This document shows, piece after piece, positions 51,493 to 60,979 of a stretch of 64,000 bases of DNA. Origin of the DNA: Bacteroidota bacterium (GTDB taxonomy: Bacteria; Bacteroidota; Bacteroidia; Chitinophagales; JADIYW01); contig JADIYW010000003.1 of the NCBI GenBank assembly GCA_016705125.1, forward strand, positions 1-64,000, in the 5' to 3' direction. A program made the translations under genes and the position numbers. The notes under the pieces are model-generated. The model made no database searches and was not told the DNA's origin. It was given only the letters and a program-made list of their open reading frames with translations. The stretch's first letter is position 1, and each line of letters starts with the position of its first letter.

Positions 51493-52401
51493 CTATTTAC
51501 CTTTTTTTCCATTTTTTTTATAAGAGGAATAAGCAGTAGTTTTTTTTGATTTTTTATCTCTGTTTGATGTATTATTTTCTTTTGGTTTCTTATCTGGTTT
51601 TGAAAATGGTTGGTCTTTAGTCTTTTTTACATATTCTTTTTTCAATGATGCATCTTCTGTTTTGCCTGAAAATTCAATTTTATCATTTAGTTCAGCTAAT
51701 TCTTGTGGTAATAATTTTCGCCATTTCCCGACTGGTAAATTTTCCAAACTAATGTGCATTATTCGAATCCGTTTGAGCGATTCTACTTTATAGTGCAACG
51801 CTTCACACATGCGTCGTATTTGTCTATTCAAACCTTGTGTCAAAATAATGTGAAACTTTTTATTGCCTACTTGCCTTATTCTACAAGGCTGTGTGATGGT
51901 TTCTAAAATTTTTACGCCATTCGACATGTTTCTCAAAAAATCGCCTGTTATCGGTTTGTCTACCGTTACCACATATTCTTTTTCATGACGATTGCCCGCT
52001 CTCAATATCTTGTTTACAATATCACCATCATCGGTCAATAAAATGAGTCCTTCACTGTCTTTGTCTAATCTGCCAATTGGAAAAATTCGCTTCGGGTGGT
52101 TAATATAATAGATGATATTGCTTTTATCACTTGGGTCGGTGGTGGAAGTAATGCCAGTTGGTTTATTAAAAACAATATATAGAAAATCGCTTTTTTTATT
52201 TTTTATGTATTCATCATCCACTGCCACTTTATCGCCCCTTTTAACCCTATTTGAAGCCAAGGCAACATTTCCATTTATCGTTACCCTTCCCTCTTCCACC
52301 AATTTGTCGGCCTCACGACGAGAGCAATACCCTGAGTTGCTTACAAATTTATTGATTTGTATGCCGTCATTTTTGTTTTCCAATTGCTCATCCTCCATCA
52401 T
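51493..52401 (-). CDS. rluF: 23S rRNA pseudouridine synthase, RluF-like
   Basis: A 302-residue protein: an N-terminal S4 domain (INKFVSNSGYCSRREADKLVEEGRVTING), then the RsuA-type catalytic domain with IFPIGRLDKDSEGLILLTDDG (catalytic Asp) and NRQIRRMCEAL. GITSTTDPSDKSNIIYYINHP is close to RluF, which modifies U2604 of 23S rRNA. After about residue 240 there is a basic, low-complexity tail (KKTKDQPFSKPDKKPKENN), common in Bacteroidota RNA-binding proteins. It is divergent from the radical SAM gene. Confidence 0.9.
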   Translation of the reverse strand: MMEDEQLENKNDGIQINKFVSNSGYCSRREADKLVEEGRVTINGNVALASNRVKRGDKVAVDDEYIKNKKSDFLYIVFNKPTGITSTTDPSDKSNIIYYINHPKRIFPIGRLDKDSEGLILLTDDGDIVNKILRAGNRHEKEYVVTVDKPITGDFLRNMSNGVKILETITQPCRIRQVGNKKFHIILTQGLNRQIRRMCEALHYKVESLKRIRIMHISLENLPVGKWRKLLPQELAELNDKIEFSGKTEDASLKKEYVKKTKDQPFSKPDKKPKENNTSNRDKKSKKTTAYSSYKKNGKKGK

Positions 52402-52514
52402 GACACAAAGTAACGAAATTGTTTTCTATTAATATTTACACTTTTTGAAAGCGATAAAAAATTAAAAATTTATATTTACACTTTCCAATCAAATAATTTA
52501 TCGTTTTTACTGTT

Positions 52515-54710
52515 TTGAAATCATCCATTTTATTAATTACTCCACCATTTACTCAATTAAATACGCCCTACCCTGCCACGGCTTACATTAAAGGGTTTTT
52601 GAATACAAAAAATATTTCCTCTTTTCAATGTGATTTGGGTATAGAGGTAATTTTGGAAGTGTTTTCAAAAAAAGGTTTAACTATGGTTTTTGAAAAAAAC
52701 AATCTTGAAAACGCATCTATTTCTGAAAATGCTAAAAGAATTATTGCGCTCCGAAATCAGTATATTATAACCATTGATCCAGTTATCAAATTTTTGCAAG
52801 GTAAAAATCCTAGTTTGTCCTATTTAATTTGCAATAATGATTTTTTGCCACAAGCAAGTCGATTTAAAGATTTGGAAGAGCTGGATTGGGCATTCGGCAC
52901 AATGGGTATTCAGGATAAGGCAAAACACTTGGCTACTTTATATTTGGAGGATTTGTCCGACTTCATTGTGGAGTGTATTGACCCACATTTTGGATTTAGC
53001 AGATATGCAGAAAAATTAGGGCGTTCGGCAAATTCATTTGATGAATTATACGATTTATTAAATGGGAAATTGAGTTTTTTTGATGAAATTTTATGTGCTA
53101 ATTTATCAAAGAAATTAGAAATTATTGAACCAAAGATAGTTGCAATTTCTGTTCCATTTCCAGGTAATTTATATAGTGCTTTTAGGTGCGGACAGCTTAT
53201 TAAAAAGCATTTTCCAAATATTAAAGTTGCAATGGGTGGCGGATTTGCCAATACGGAACTACGTTCTTTAACGGATAAACGCGTTTTTGATTTTTTTGAC
53301 TTTATAACCCTTGACGATGGAGAATTGCCTTTCGAATTATTGGTTTCAAATTTGGAAAACTCGAATTTAAATGAATTTAAAAGAACTTTTTTGTTAGAAA
53401 ACAATACGGTTGTATATAAAAATAATAGCAAAAGAAGCGATTATAAGCAATCAGAAGTCGGAACACCAGATTATAGTAATTTGCTTTTGGACAAATATAT
53501 TTCTGTGATAGAAATAGCCAATCCTATGCATAAAATGTGGAGCGATGGGCGTTGGAATAAATTGACCATGGCACATGGTTGCTATTGGGGGAAATGTACT
53601 TTTTGTGATATTTCATTGGATTATATAAAATTATACGAGCCAATTACTGCGAATTTGTTGTGTGATAGAATCGAAGAGATGATTAGCAAAACCGGTGAAA
53701 CGGGTTTTCATTTTGTAGATGAGGCTGCGCCACCGGCTTTGATGAGAGCTTTGGCAATTGAAATTATAAGACGAAATATTGTAATTACTTGGTGGACAAA
53801 TATTCGTTTCGAAAAAAGTTTTACAAAGGATTTATGCGTTTTACTGAAAGCTTCGGGCTGTGTGGCTGTTTCGGGTGGTTTGGAAGTGGCATCGGATAGA
53901 TTATTGGAATTGATTGAAAAGGGCGTTACGGTGGAACAAGTGGCGATTGTAAACAGAAATTTTACGGAGGCGGGCATTATGGTGCATGCTTATTTGATGT
54001 ACGGTTTTCCGACACAAACGGTTCAGGAAACGGTTGATTCTTTGGAAATGGTGCGACAAATGTTTGAAGCTGGCATAATGCAATCTGGGTTTTGGCACCA
54101 ATTTGCACTTACAGCACACAGTCCTGTTGGACTTTATCCAGAAAAATATGGAGTTAAGAAGAATACCGAAAGTCTTGGTACTTTTGCCAATAATGATATT
54201 TTTTATACCGACAAAACGGGAATCGACCACGACATGTTTAGTGCAGGTTTAAAAAAATCATTATTTAATTATATGCATGGCATCTGTTTTGAAAATGCTT
54301 TGCAGTTTTGGTTCGATTTCAAGATTCCTAAAACAAGCATTCCACCAAATTATATAAATGCAATTTTGGAAAAAGACGAGCTGGTATTTGCCAAACCAAG
54401 CACCAAATTTATTTGGTTGGGTGAGTTACCTACTATTTCTTTTTTTACAAAAACAAAAAAGGGTAACTCAAGTGAAATGGCTAGTTTGGTTTTTAATACA
54501 AAAACAGAAAGTAATACCATTGTTTTGGAAAAAAAGACAGGAATATGGTTGCTTGAAATGCTTAAATTAATTTCGGTTTATGAAAATAAAATATGGACTT
54601 TTAAGGAAATAAAAGACCATTATGAACAAAACGGATTATTGGATTTTGAATTATTTTGGTATAATAAACCATTTAATGGGTTAAGAAATTTCGGATTATT
54701 GGCTTTGTAA
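52515..54710 (+). CDS. B12-binding radical SAM protein
   Basis: A 731-residue protein starting at TTG. The N-terminal part is a cobalamin-binding-like Rossmann domain (LLITPPFTQLNTPYPATAYIKGFL, then VAISVPFPGNLYSAFR and VAMGGGFANTE). The radical SAM domain carries GCYWGKCTFCD with Cys356, Cys361 and Cys364. The first spacing is four residues (CX4CX2C) instead of the usual three. IDGE-like DDGELPFELL and FHFVDEAAPP follow. The reaction is not predictable: methylation, rearrangement and ring contraction all occur in the class. No natural-product cluster surrounds it. A short terminator hairpin follows. Confidence 0.87.
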   Translation: MKSSILLITPPFTQLNTPYPATAYIKGFLNTKNISSFQCDLGIEVILEVFSKKGLTMVFEKNNLENASISENAKRIIALRNQYIITIDPVIKFLQGKNPSLSYLICNNDFLPQASRFKDLEELDWAFGTMGIQDKAKHLATLYLEDLSDFIVECIDPHFGFSRYAEKLGRSANSFDELYDLLNGKLSFFDEILCANLSKKLEIIEPKIVAISVPFPGNLYSAFRCGQLIKKHFPNIKVAMGGGFANTELRSLTDKRVFDFFDFITLDDGELPFELLVSNLENSNLNEFKRTFLLENNTVVYKNNSKRSDYKQSEVGTPDYSNLLLDKYISVIEIANPMHKMWSDGRWNKLTMAHGCYWGKCTFCDISLDYIKLYEPITANLLCDRIEEMISKTGETGFHFVDEAAPPALMRALAIEIIRRNIVITWWTNIRFEKSFTKDLCVLLKASGCVAVSGGLEVASDRLLELIEKGVTVEQVAIVNRNFTEAGIMVHAYLMYGFPTQTVQETVDSLEMVRQMFEAGIMQSGFWHQFALTAHSPVGLYPEKYGVKKNTESLGTFANNDIFYTDKTGIDHDMFSAGLKKSLFNYMHGICFENALQFWFDFKIPKTSIPPNYINAILEKDELVFAKPSTKFIWLGELPTISFFTKTKKGNSSEMASLVFNTKTESNTIVLEKKTGIWLLEMLKLISVYENKIWTFKEIKDHYEQNGLLDFELFWYNKPFNGLRNFGLLAL

Positions 54711-54758
54711 AGAAAGTTTCTAAAGTGAAAATTTTATGGGTAAAATTGTCCAATAATG

Positions 54759-54776
54759 AAACCCTTGCGGGTTTTA
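54759..54776 (+). terminator. Short terminator after the radical SAM gene
   Basis: AAACCC and GGGTTT pair around TTGC, followed by a short T-run interrupted by A. Confidence 0.45.
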
Positions 54777-54800
54777 AATCAATAAAATAGGATTCCAGTT

Positions 54801-54977
54801 TCATTTATTTCTAATAACCCTTAGTGCCTCGTTGTTTAGTTCAATATTTATTCCTTTGGAAATTTTGATATCAGAAACTTCGCCTATTTTATTAATGATA
54901 AACGAAACATAAACCGTTCCTTTAATATTTTTCTTTTGAGCGTTTATTGGATATTTTAAATTATTTACTAAAAAGTT
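54801..54977 (-). pseudogene. Detached TonB C-terminal domain remnant
   Basis: On the reverse strand a frame of about 57 codons, ending at TGA (54801-54803), encodes FLVNNLKYPINAQKKNIKG, then TVYVSFIINKIGEVSDIKIS and NIELNNEALRVIRNK. These match the TonB_C domain (NLKYP, GxVYVxFxI, GxVxDxxI). It has no start of its own and lies 246 bases from the end of the gene at 55224-55673, on the same strand. In Bacteroidota that kind of gene normally continues into a TonB_C domain. So this is very probably its broken 3' part. Confidence 0.7.
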
Positions 54978-55223
54978 TTAAGCCAATTATTGCAAAAAGA
55001 AGTGTTAAATTTTCTTTTTTTTTTTTTGGTTTTTTGGTTAAAGAAAGGGAGGTAATTGTTTGTTAAGTAAATAATTTTAGGGGAAGGGGAGTTGGGTGTT
55101 TATGTACAAGGAACCTTAGGCATTTTGAACTATGGCTTCATTATCTAATTCTTATCCCTTTCCTTAATTCGTATATTAAAAAGGGATGCCCAAATTATAT
55201 TAAATTACCAAAACCCCCCCCTA
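54978..55223. other. Homopolymer-rich sequence between gene fragments
   Basis: Contains runs of 14 T, 8 C and 14 T, and a G-rich stretch (GGGGCGGGCGG). No gene is seen. Its composition differs from the rest of the window and could mark a poorly resolved sequence or a degraded linker of the TonB_C gene. Confidence 0.5.
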
Positions 55224-55673
55224 TTATTTTTTTTTTTTGGGGCGGGCGGAAAAAAATTTCAGGCGGTGGGTTCTCTCTGATTTATTTCCATTTATTAAAC
55301 TATCCTCTTTATAATTATCAATCCTTTTAATGGTATCATTTTCCCAAAAAGTGATAAGCTCTCCGTCTTTTTTATCCAATTTATAGTTTATAATCCTTAT
55401 TAATTTTCCCTCCTCATTCCATTCTTTCTTTTTTCCATCTAGAATTCTATTTTTGTAATCTGAATAATGGGTTTCGATATGTAAATTCCCATTTAGAAAA
55501 TAAATACTTTTTAATGCCCTTGCTGAATCTTTATCATTATACTTGACTATTTTGTAATATTTTGCGTTCTTTGAATTATACAATTCATCGTAATTTTGAT
55601 TTAGAAATATAGTATCTTGGCAAAAAAGCCTATTACTGAAGAATAAAAAAGAAATTAATAAAAGTGGTTTCAT
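55224..55673 (-). pseudogene. 5' part of a secreted protein that has lost its TonB_C end
   Basis: The frame gives 149 residues: a signal peptide (LLLISFLFFSNRLFCQ), then YxxG/YKIVKYNDKDSARALKSIYFL and MORN/YwqK-like segments (YKLDKKDGELITFWENDTIKRI). Its last 20 residues (SERTHRLKFFSARPKKKK) come from the homopolymer-rich sequence and look abnormal. The downstream remnant at 54801-54977 supplies the expected TonB_C domain. The original protein would have had about 230-250 residues. Whether the break is real or from sequencing cannot be told. Confidence 0.65.
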
Positions 55674-55722
55674 TTTTTTAATTATGGTGCAAAGATATTT
55701 AAATCATAGTATTTTTTAATAA

Positions 55723-56685
55723 TCATTTTAAAATTTCATGTTCCCTTTCTATCGTTAAACCTGTTTTTGGAATTGGCCAATTCAGACTTTCGTAAAATGC
55801 CATCATTTCCAATATACTTTGATCAAATTGGGCGAATTTTGGTTCAAAATCTTTAAAAAGTTGACTATTATCAATTTCTAAATCAGTATCGAACCAAAGC
55901 GGAATATCCTTGCCTGGAATTATATTATTTTCATAAAGTATTTTTGATTGTACATCTACTGTCAATGCATTTTTGTTCATGCAAAGCGTCATTTCTTTTA
56001 AGGTAAACGGCTCATGTGTTGTAACATTATAAATAGTAGAATGCGTTTTAATTTCTATCGACTGTATGATAATATCCACTAAATCATTTATATAGGTAAG
56101 TGTAATTTTGTCTTTTCCATTGTTTGGCAAAATAAAGGGATTTTGATTTTTTGCCCTATAAAGCCAATAATAAAATCTATCTGTTGGGTCATATTTTCCA
56201 TAAATTATTGAAGGCCTCAATATTATTTTATCTAAATATGTTGCATTTCTAAGCACTCGCTCGCATTCGGATTTGCGGTTTCCATAGGTTGACATACTGG
56301 TGTCGGTGGCTTGGGACAAAGCACAAGGCAAAGTTTCAAAATCTTCTTTTATTGAGCCTGAAATTTCATTTTCTAGGTTATAAACAGAAATGGTAGAAAT
56401 AAAAATGTAGCGGCTGATGTTTCCTTTTAAAATTTCGAGTAAATTTTGGAGCGAGTTGGGATAATAAGCTGACAGGTCGATTACAGCATCCCAAGTTTTG
56501 TTTTTAAGTTGATTGATATCACTTGTTTCTCTATCTCCTTTTATTTTTTTTAGGTGCGAAAATATATGGGAACCAGTTTGTTGTCTATTAAAAAGGGTGA
56601 TTTCGTATTGCCCCAATTCATCCAATCGCTCCACCAAATTTCTTCCTACAAACTGAGTGCCTCCGAGGATAAGTATTTTTTTCAT
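55723..56685 (-). CDS. NAD-dependent epimerase/dehydratase-family protein
   Basis: A 320-residue extended-SDR protein. The Rossmann motif is ILGGTQFVGRNL (GxxGxxG form), followed by DAVIDLSAYYPNSL, ISTISVYNLE and the catalytic-type Tyr-Lys in STYGNRKSECERVL. RPSIIYGKYDPTDRFYYWLYR and TYINDLVDIIIQSI match sugar-nucleotide epimerases and atypical reductases. The substrate is unknown; no polysaccharide cluster is adjacent. Confidence 0.88.
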   Translation of the reverse strand: MKKILILGGTQFVGRNLVERLDELGQYEITLFNRQQTGSHIFSHLKKIKGDRETSDINQLKNKTWDAVIDLSAYYPNSLQNLLEILKGNISRYIFISTISVYNLENEISGSIKEDFETLPCALSQATDTSMSTYGNRKSECERVLRNATYLDKIILRPSIIYGKYDPTDRFYYWLYRAKNQNPFILPNNGKDKITLTYINDLVDIIIQSIEIKTHSTIYNVTTHEPFTLKEMTLCMNKNALTVDVQSKILYENNIIPGKDIPLWFDTDLEIDNSQLFKDFEPKFAQFDQSILEMMAFYESLNWPIPKTGLTIEREHEILK

Positions 56686-56755
56686 GGGTATGGTTATTTA
56701 CAATCAAACTTCAAATAATGATTTAAAATGGGTTTCTATTTTTTTGCAATTTCGT

Positions 56756-57220
56756 TTAAAAAAAAAACAATATAATGCCATAAAATATGAAAAACCAAAA
56801 AATGGTATCAATTTTCTCATTAATAAATATTTTCATATTAAAATTATAAATCAAAAAATATAAAATGTCAATAATAAGTCCGAAAAAAAGGATTCCATAA
56901 ACAATATTTTCAAAGACACTTAATCTCATTTTTATTTGAATTTTAGTAAAATCGAGATTGTTTTCTATTTTTCCAATTATAATAGGATTCACATGATTAT
57001 TAAACAAATAGATTGTTTTAATTTTGAATGAATCTTTTTCTATTTTTCCTTCATAAGTTTTAAAATCATCAACACCCCAAATTAATTTTAATCTAAATCG
57101 TTTTTTTGGTTCAATATTTTCATTTAATATGTCCATAATTTCCTTTTCTTTTAAACGGGAAACAATTGTTACCTTTTCAAAAGGTAGTAAGGGAATAATA
57201 AATAAGATTATTTTTTGCAT
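56756..57220 (-). CDS. Small membrane protein of unknown function
   Basis: From the ATG at 57220 this gives 154 residues. There is a hydrophobic N-terminus (QKIILFIIPLLPF), a central soluble segment of about 80 residues (RFRLKLIWGVDDFKTYEGKI), and two helices near the C-terminus (VYGILFFGLIIDILYFLIY and IFWFFIFYGIILFFF). I do not recognise a family. The composition (rich in Ile, Phe and Lys) is like other lineage-specific envelope proteins. It is separated from the epimerase gene by 70 bases. Confidence 0.6.
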   Translation of the reverse strand: MQKIILFIIPLLPFEKVTIVSRLKEKEIMDILNENIEPKKRFRLKLIWGVDDFKTYEGKIEKDSFKIKTIYLFNNHVNPIIIGKIENNLDFTKIQIKMRLSVFENIVYGILFFGLIIDILYFLIYNFNMKIFINEKIDTIFWFFIFYGIILFFF

Positions 57221-57501
57221 TATAGGCAATTCCTAATTGTATGATGGTTTATTTGTGACAAAATACTGATTTTTAGTATAAAAAAGGGGAAATATCAGGA
57301 ATAATAAAAAAAATACAATTGCTTTTTATCAACAAAAAAACCAAAATTGTAAAATGTCAATCGTTAAATTGTAATATCTTTTTATCCTCTTAAGAATTCA
57401 ATGAGCAAAGAAAAAGCATCTTAAAGAGCTTATAAAATGTAAGATTAGTAAAAAGGAAAGAAAACAAGTGTTTTATTTCCGACAATCGTTTTTTTTTGTT
57501 T
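57221..57501. other. Non-coding spacer before the T9SS gene
   Basis: No gene in 57221-57501. The sequence is AT-rich, with an ACAATTGCTTTTTATCAAC segment and no strong hairpin. It ends at a full promoter (57502-57532). Confidence 0.5.
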
Positions 57502-57532
57502 TTTGATATTCGATTAACTATTAATACCTTTG
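57502..57532 (+). promoter_or_regulatory. Consensus Bacteroidota promoter of the T9SS gene
   Basis: TTTG (57502-57505) and TACCTTTG (57525-57532) are separated by exactly 19 bases, a full match to TTTG-N19-TAnnTTTG. The box ends 21 bases before the ATG at 57554. It is the best promoter match in the window. Confidence 0.8.
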
Positions 57533-57553
57533 TAAGTATAAAATATATAAATT

Positions 57554-59053
57554 ATGAAAAACACTTTTAATTTCGCAATCTTGCTATTCATTTGTATAAA
57601 AATGAATGCTTCCACTGGCGTTGTAAGTCCAATATTGGTAACTCCCTATGATGTACTTAACTTTGTTAACTACAACGCTCCTTTCAATAATGGAGTGGAA
57701 AAATTGGACTCATCGTTTCAACGTTATACCAATTATGATGCTAAAATAACGAATAATTTTTACTACGATAATTCCAATAAAGTTGATAGCTTATTGAGAT
57801 TTACTAAGAATCCATGGAATGTAAATCTACTAAAGGATTCTTACTACTATAATGATTTAGAGAAAGAAGTACTCCGAAGAAATAACCCAGACCAATATGA
57901 AACTAATATAATTTACGATACTACTTATTCTAATTATAATGCATTAGGGCACTTGATGAATAGCAAATCATCATGGCTTACTTATTTCATACCCTTTACA
58001 GAATATAGATTGTACGTACTTGAAACAGTATATACAAGAGATGCTTTAAATAGAGTAACAGAAAAATTAATTTATTGGAATCCTTATGATGCAAAACAAA
58101 ATTTACCAATTCCTACAGTACCTCCAAGACCTTATGAGAAATACTTGTATCAATACAACGCTCAAAATCAGGTTACCAATACTCAATTTTATCAAAATAA
58201 AGATTGGTTCACATCTAATATTGTAAATTGGTCTTTAACTACGACAACCCAAAATTCATATAATACAAATAATAAACTTACGGTCTCAAAAGAAACAAGT
58301 AATTACGCAATTAGTACGGATTCTCTTTTTTATGATACCAATGGTAAATTAATTGCATTTAAAAAATATTTTAATGGAAAAATAAATTTTGAATACCTAT
58401 ACACTTATACTGGAAATAAAATAAAATCGGTTATAATAAAATACCAAAGTAAATTATATTCTAAGGAAGTACTAAATTACAATTCTAATGGTCAACGAAT
58501 AAAATATACAACTAGGAAATATAAATCTACTGGAATTTATGACAGCATTAGCGAGTACAGATATAGTTATTCATCAAATAAACTTCAAGAAATAAATTAT
58601 TTTACTTCTCCTAACAACGGTCAATCATTTATTAGAAGAGCAACTGACGTATTGACATATACCGGTAATGGATTAATAAACAGTCACAGCAGTGGTTTAA
58701 GGAATTCTAGCGGATTTGTAGCTACTAAAGAAATTAAATTCTTCTATTCATCATCAAGTGCAAATAAATCGAGTCAACCAGAAGTGCAAACTGTAAGAGT
58801 AGGAACCGAGATGATGGATTTTACAATTTATCCAAATCCGGCAAGTAGGTCATTTTCGGTAAATATTCCTTCTGTATGGAATGAGACACCCACAATAATT
58901 TCGCTAATAAACATTAAAGGAGAAGTATTGAAAACGATCCAAACGTATTCAAATGAATTAATTGAAACAGATAACTTACCAACGGGTACCTACATCGTCA
59001 GAATTCAAAATGAAGAGCGTGTGGCAACCAAAAAAGTAATTGTTTTAAGGTAA
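57554..59053 (+). CDS. Secreted protein with tyrosine-rich repeats and T9SS sorting domain
   Basis: A 499-residue protein with a signal peptide (FNFAILLFICIKMNAS) and a type A T9SS domain from about residue 420 (FTIYPNPASRSFSVNI... ending ATKKVIVLR). Between them lie many tandem beta-strand units of the kind YDTNGKLIAFKKYFNGKINF, YNSNGQRIKYTTRKYKSTG and YLYQYNAQNQVTNTQFY, similar to the YD/RHS-type repeats. Such proteins occur on Bacteroidota surfaces, with unknown roles. It has a full consensus promoter and a strong terminator. Confidence 0.85.
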   Translation: MKNTFNFAILLFICIKMNASTGVVSPILVTPYDVLNFVNYNAPFNNGVEKLDSSFQRYTNYDAKITNNFYYDNSNKVDSLLRFTKNPWNVNLLKDSYYYNDLEKEVLRRNNPDQYETNIIYDTTYSNYNALGHLMNSKSSWLTYFIPFTEYRLYVLETVYTRDALNRVTEKLIYWNPYDAKQNLPIPTVPPRPYEKYLYQYNAQNQVTNTQFYQNKDWFTSNIVNWSLTTTTQNSYNTNNKLTVSKETSNYAISTDSLFYDTNGKLIAFKKYFNGKINFEYLYTYTGNKIKSVIIKYQSKLYSKEVLNYNSNGQRIKYTTRKYKSTGIYDSISEYRYSYSSNKLQEINYFTSPNNGQSFIRRATDVLTYTGNGLINSHSSGLRNSSGFVATKEIKFFYSSSSANKSSQPEVQTVRVGTEMMDFTIYPNPASRSFSVNIPSVWNETPTIISLINIKGEVLKTIQTYSNELIETDNLPTGTYIVRIQNEERVATKKVIVLR

Positions 59054-59077
59054 AAAATATTTTCTTAAATAAATTTC

Positions 59078-59131
59078 AAAAGTGCTCTTTATAAAAAACA
59101 TGTTTTTTGTAGAGAGCACTTTTGTTTTTTT
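59078..59131 (+). terminator. Terminator after the T9SS gene
   Basis: AAAGTGCTCT... and ...AGAGAGCACTTTT form a long stem with an AAAAAACATGTTTTTT top, followed by a T-run. Confidence 0.85.
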
Positions 59132-59450
59132 ATATGAAGAGTTGTATTTGGTATAATTGAATTAACCTTTAAATATTAACCAATTTTAAAATCAATATTT
59201 ATAAACACAAAAAAATGCCCTAACTCTTGGGGAAAAGTTAAGGCACACTAATATGAAAAGGACTATGAATAAATGTTGATGGTTCAAATGTAATGGGCGA
59301 ACCTGTTTTTTAAAAAGCAATTTTAGTCGTTTTGTGATGTGTTTTTTTATATCAATTGTTCTAATTAATTAATATACAAATAGTTATAATGTAGTTTAAA
59401 GAAAAAAAATGATTTTAAACATTTTTATAAAAAATGAGTTTATAGAAATG
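59132..59450. other. Non-coding spacer with one hairpin
   Basis: No gene. A hairpin with ATGCCCTAACTCTT (59214-59227) and AAAAGTTAAGGCAC (59233-59246) is present. It could be a reverse-direction terminator or an RNA structure. The rest is AT-rich. Confidence 0.4.
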
Positions 59451-59458
59451 TATCTTTG
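59451..59458 (+). promoter_or_regulatory. -7 box TATCTTTG upstream of the GH5 gene
   Basis: Perfect TAnnTTTG ending 15 bases before the ATG at 59474. No TTTG at the -33 position. Confidence 0.4.
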
Positions 59459-59473
59459 TTTTTTATTTATTTT

Positions 59474-60960
59474 ATGAGAAATTTTATACTATTCATAGCA
59501 ATGGTTTGTCTTTTTGGAAGTTGCAAAAAGGAAATTAAAAATGTCGAATCTCAATCAAGATTATTGCATGCCGAAAGAGGAGTAAATCCAGGAATTTACG
59601 ATAAAGAAGGAAGATATATTTTGTTGCGAGGAGCAAATTATAATGTTCTGGGTGATTATTGGCAAGGTAATCCATTATTGCCAACTACCAAAAGTTATGA
59701 TATAAACGATTTCAAAATGATGGCCGCTCAGGGTTTCAATTGTGTACGATTAATCTTCAACTGGAGTGCCATTGAACCAACAAAAGGTAATTATGACCGT
59801 GCATATATTGACCGAATTAGAAAAGTGACGGATGATGCCACTTCGCAAGGTTTGTATGTACTATTAGATATGCATCAAGATGCATGGAGTAAATTCACCT
59901 TTTCCTTGCCTTCAGATAATTGTGAATTTCCAAATAAAGGTTGGGATGGCGCACCCGAATGGGCTACCATTTATGACGATGCATCTAGGTGTACTTTAAA
60001 TGGTGGTAGAGAAACAACTCCAGCCGTTTTCCATTCCTTTCAAAGTTTGTGGGACAATAGAGAGGGTATTCAAGATGCTCTAATTGCTTCTTGGGTTGAG
60101 GTGGTAAAGGCAACTGCAGACAATGAAATGGTTTTAGGGTATGATATTTTTAATGAGCCAAGCTTGGGCTACAAAAATGTTAATGAAGAGCTGTATAAAT
60201 TGGGTAAATTTTACAAAAGAACAATTGAAGCTATAAGAAATGCTGAAAAATCAAATAATTTGCCAGAACATATTGCTTTTTTTGAAATGGGTATTTCTTG
60301 GAATGGAGAACCAATTCCATCTTTCGTATTTCCTGAGTTTACGAATGAACAGAATTTGGTATTTGCACCGCACAATTATTTCGAATCTATCACCTATTTG
60401 CTTACGATTGAACAAGGTTATGAAGCCACTAATATATTTAACAATAACTATAAAACCCATATGTTTATGGGCGAGTGGGGCTTTTTTGACAGCAACCCTG
60501 AAAATGATAAATCTAAAATGAAACGGTTTGCAAAGATGGAAGACAAGTACTTATATGGTTCCACTATTTGGCAATGGTCGCAAACTCCTGGTGACCCACA
60601 TGCCATAAATTTTGATGGAACTACACCACAGCAAACTTCTCTTCATCTTATTGAATTAGACCAAGCCGGGCAATTTACAGGCAATATAAATACTGTTTTC
60701 TTAAATGTTTTATCTCGTAATCGACCATTAGCAATTGTTGGTAAACCTAGGTTTTTGAAACGGATTCTGACAATGGTAAAATGAAATTGAAAGCTTCATC
60801 TGGCAAAGCTGGCATCACAAAATTATGGATTAATAGGCGATATGGAACGCCAATAATTGATGGAAAGAATAGTACTTTAGATAAATTAGAATCGGTAGAA
60901 GGCGGTTTTATTGGACATGTGAAAGTGGATGGAGATTATGAGATAAATGTAAATTATTAA
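59474..60960 (+). pseudogene. GH5 glycoside hydrolase lipoprotein, endoglycoceramidase-like, with a 3' frameshift
   Basis: The ATG at 59474 gives an SPII signal peptide (LFIAMVCLFGSCKK, lipidated Cys). The GH5 catalytic domain has LRGANYNVLGDYW, VRLIFNWSAIEP, LLDMHQDAWS, FNEPSLG (acid/base Glu228) and MGEWGFFDS (nucleophile Glu334), and resembles endoglycoceramidases. At the T-run 60752-60756 the frame shifts and stops at 60784. Adding one T gives PRFFETDSDNGKMKLKASSG and continues to TAA at 60958 with an Ig-like C-terminal domain. The core is complete in either case. It would act on glycolipids or beta-glucans at the cell surface. Confidence 0.83.
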
Positions 60961-60979
60961 CGCTTAGTATAATTTCTTT

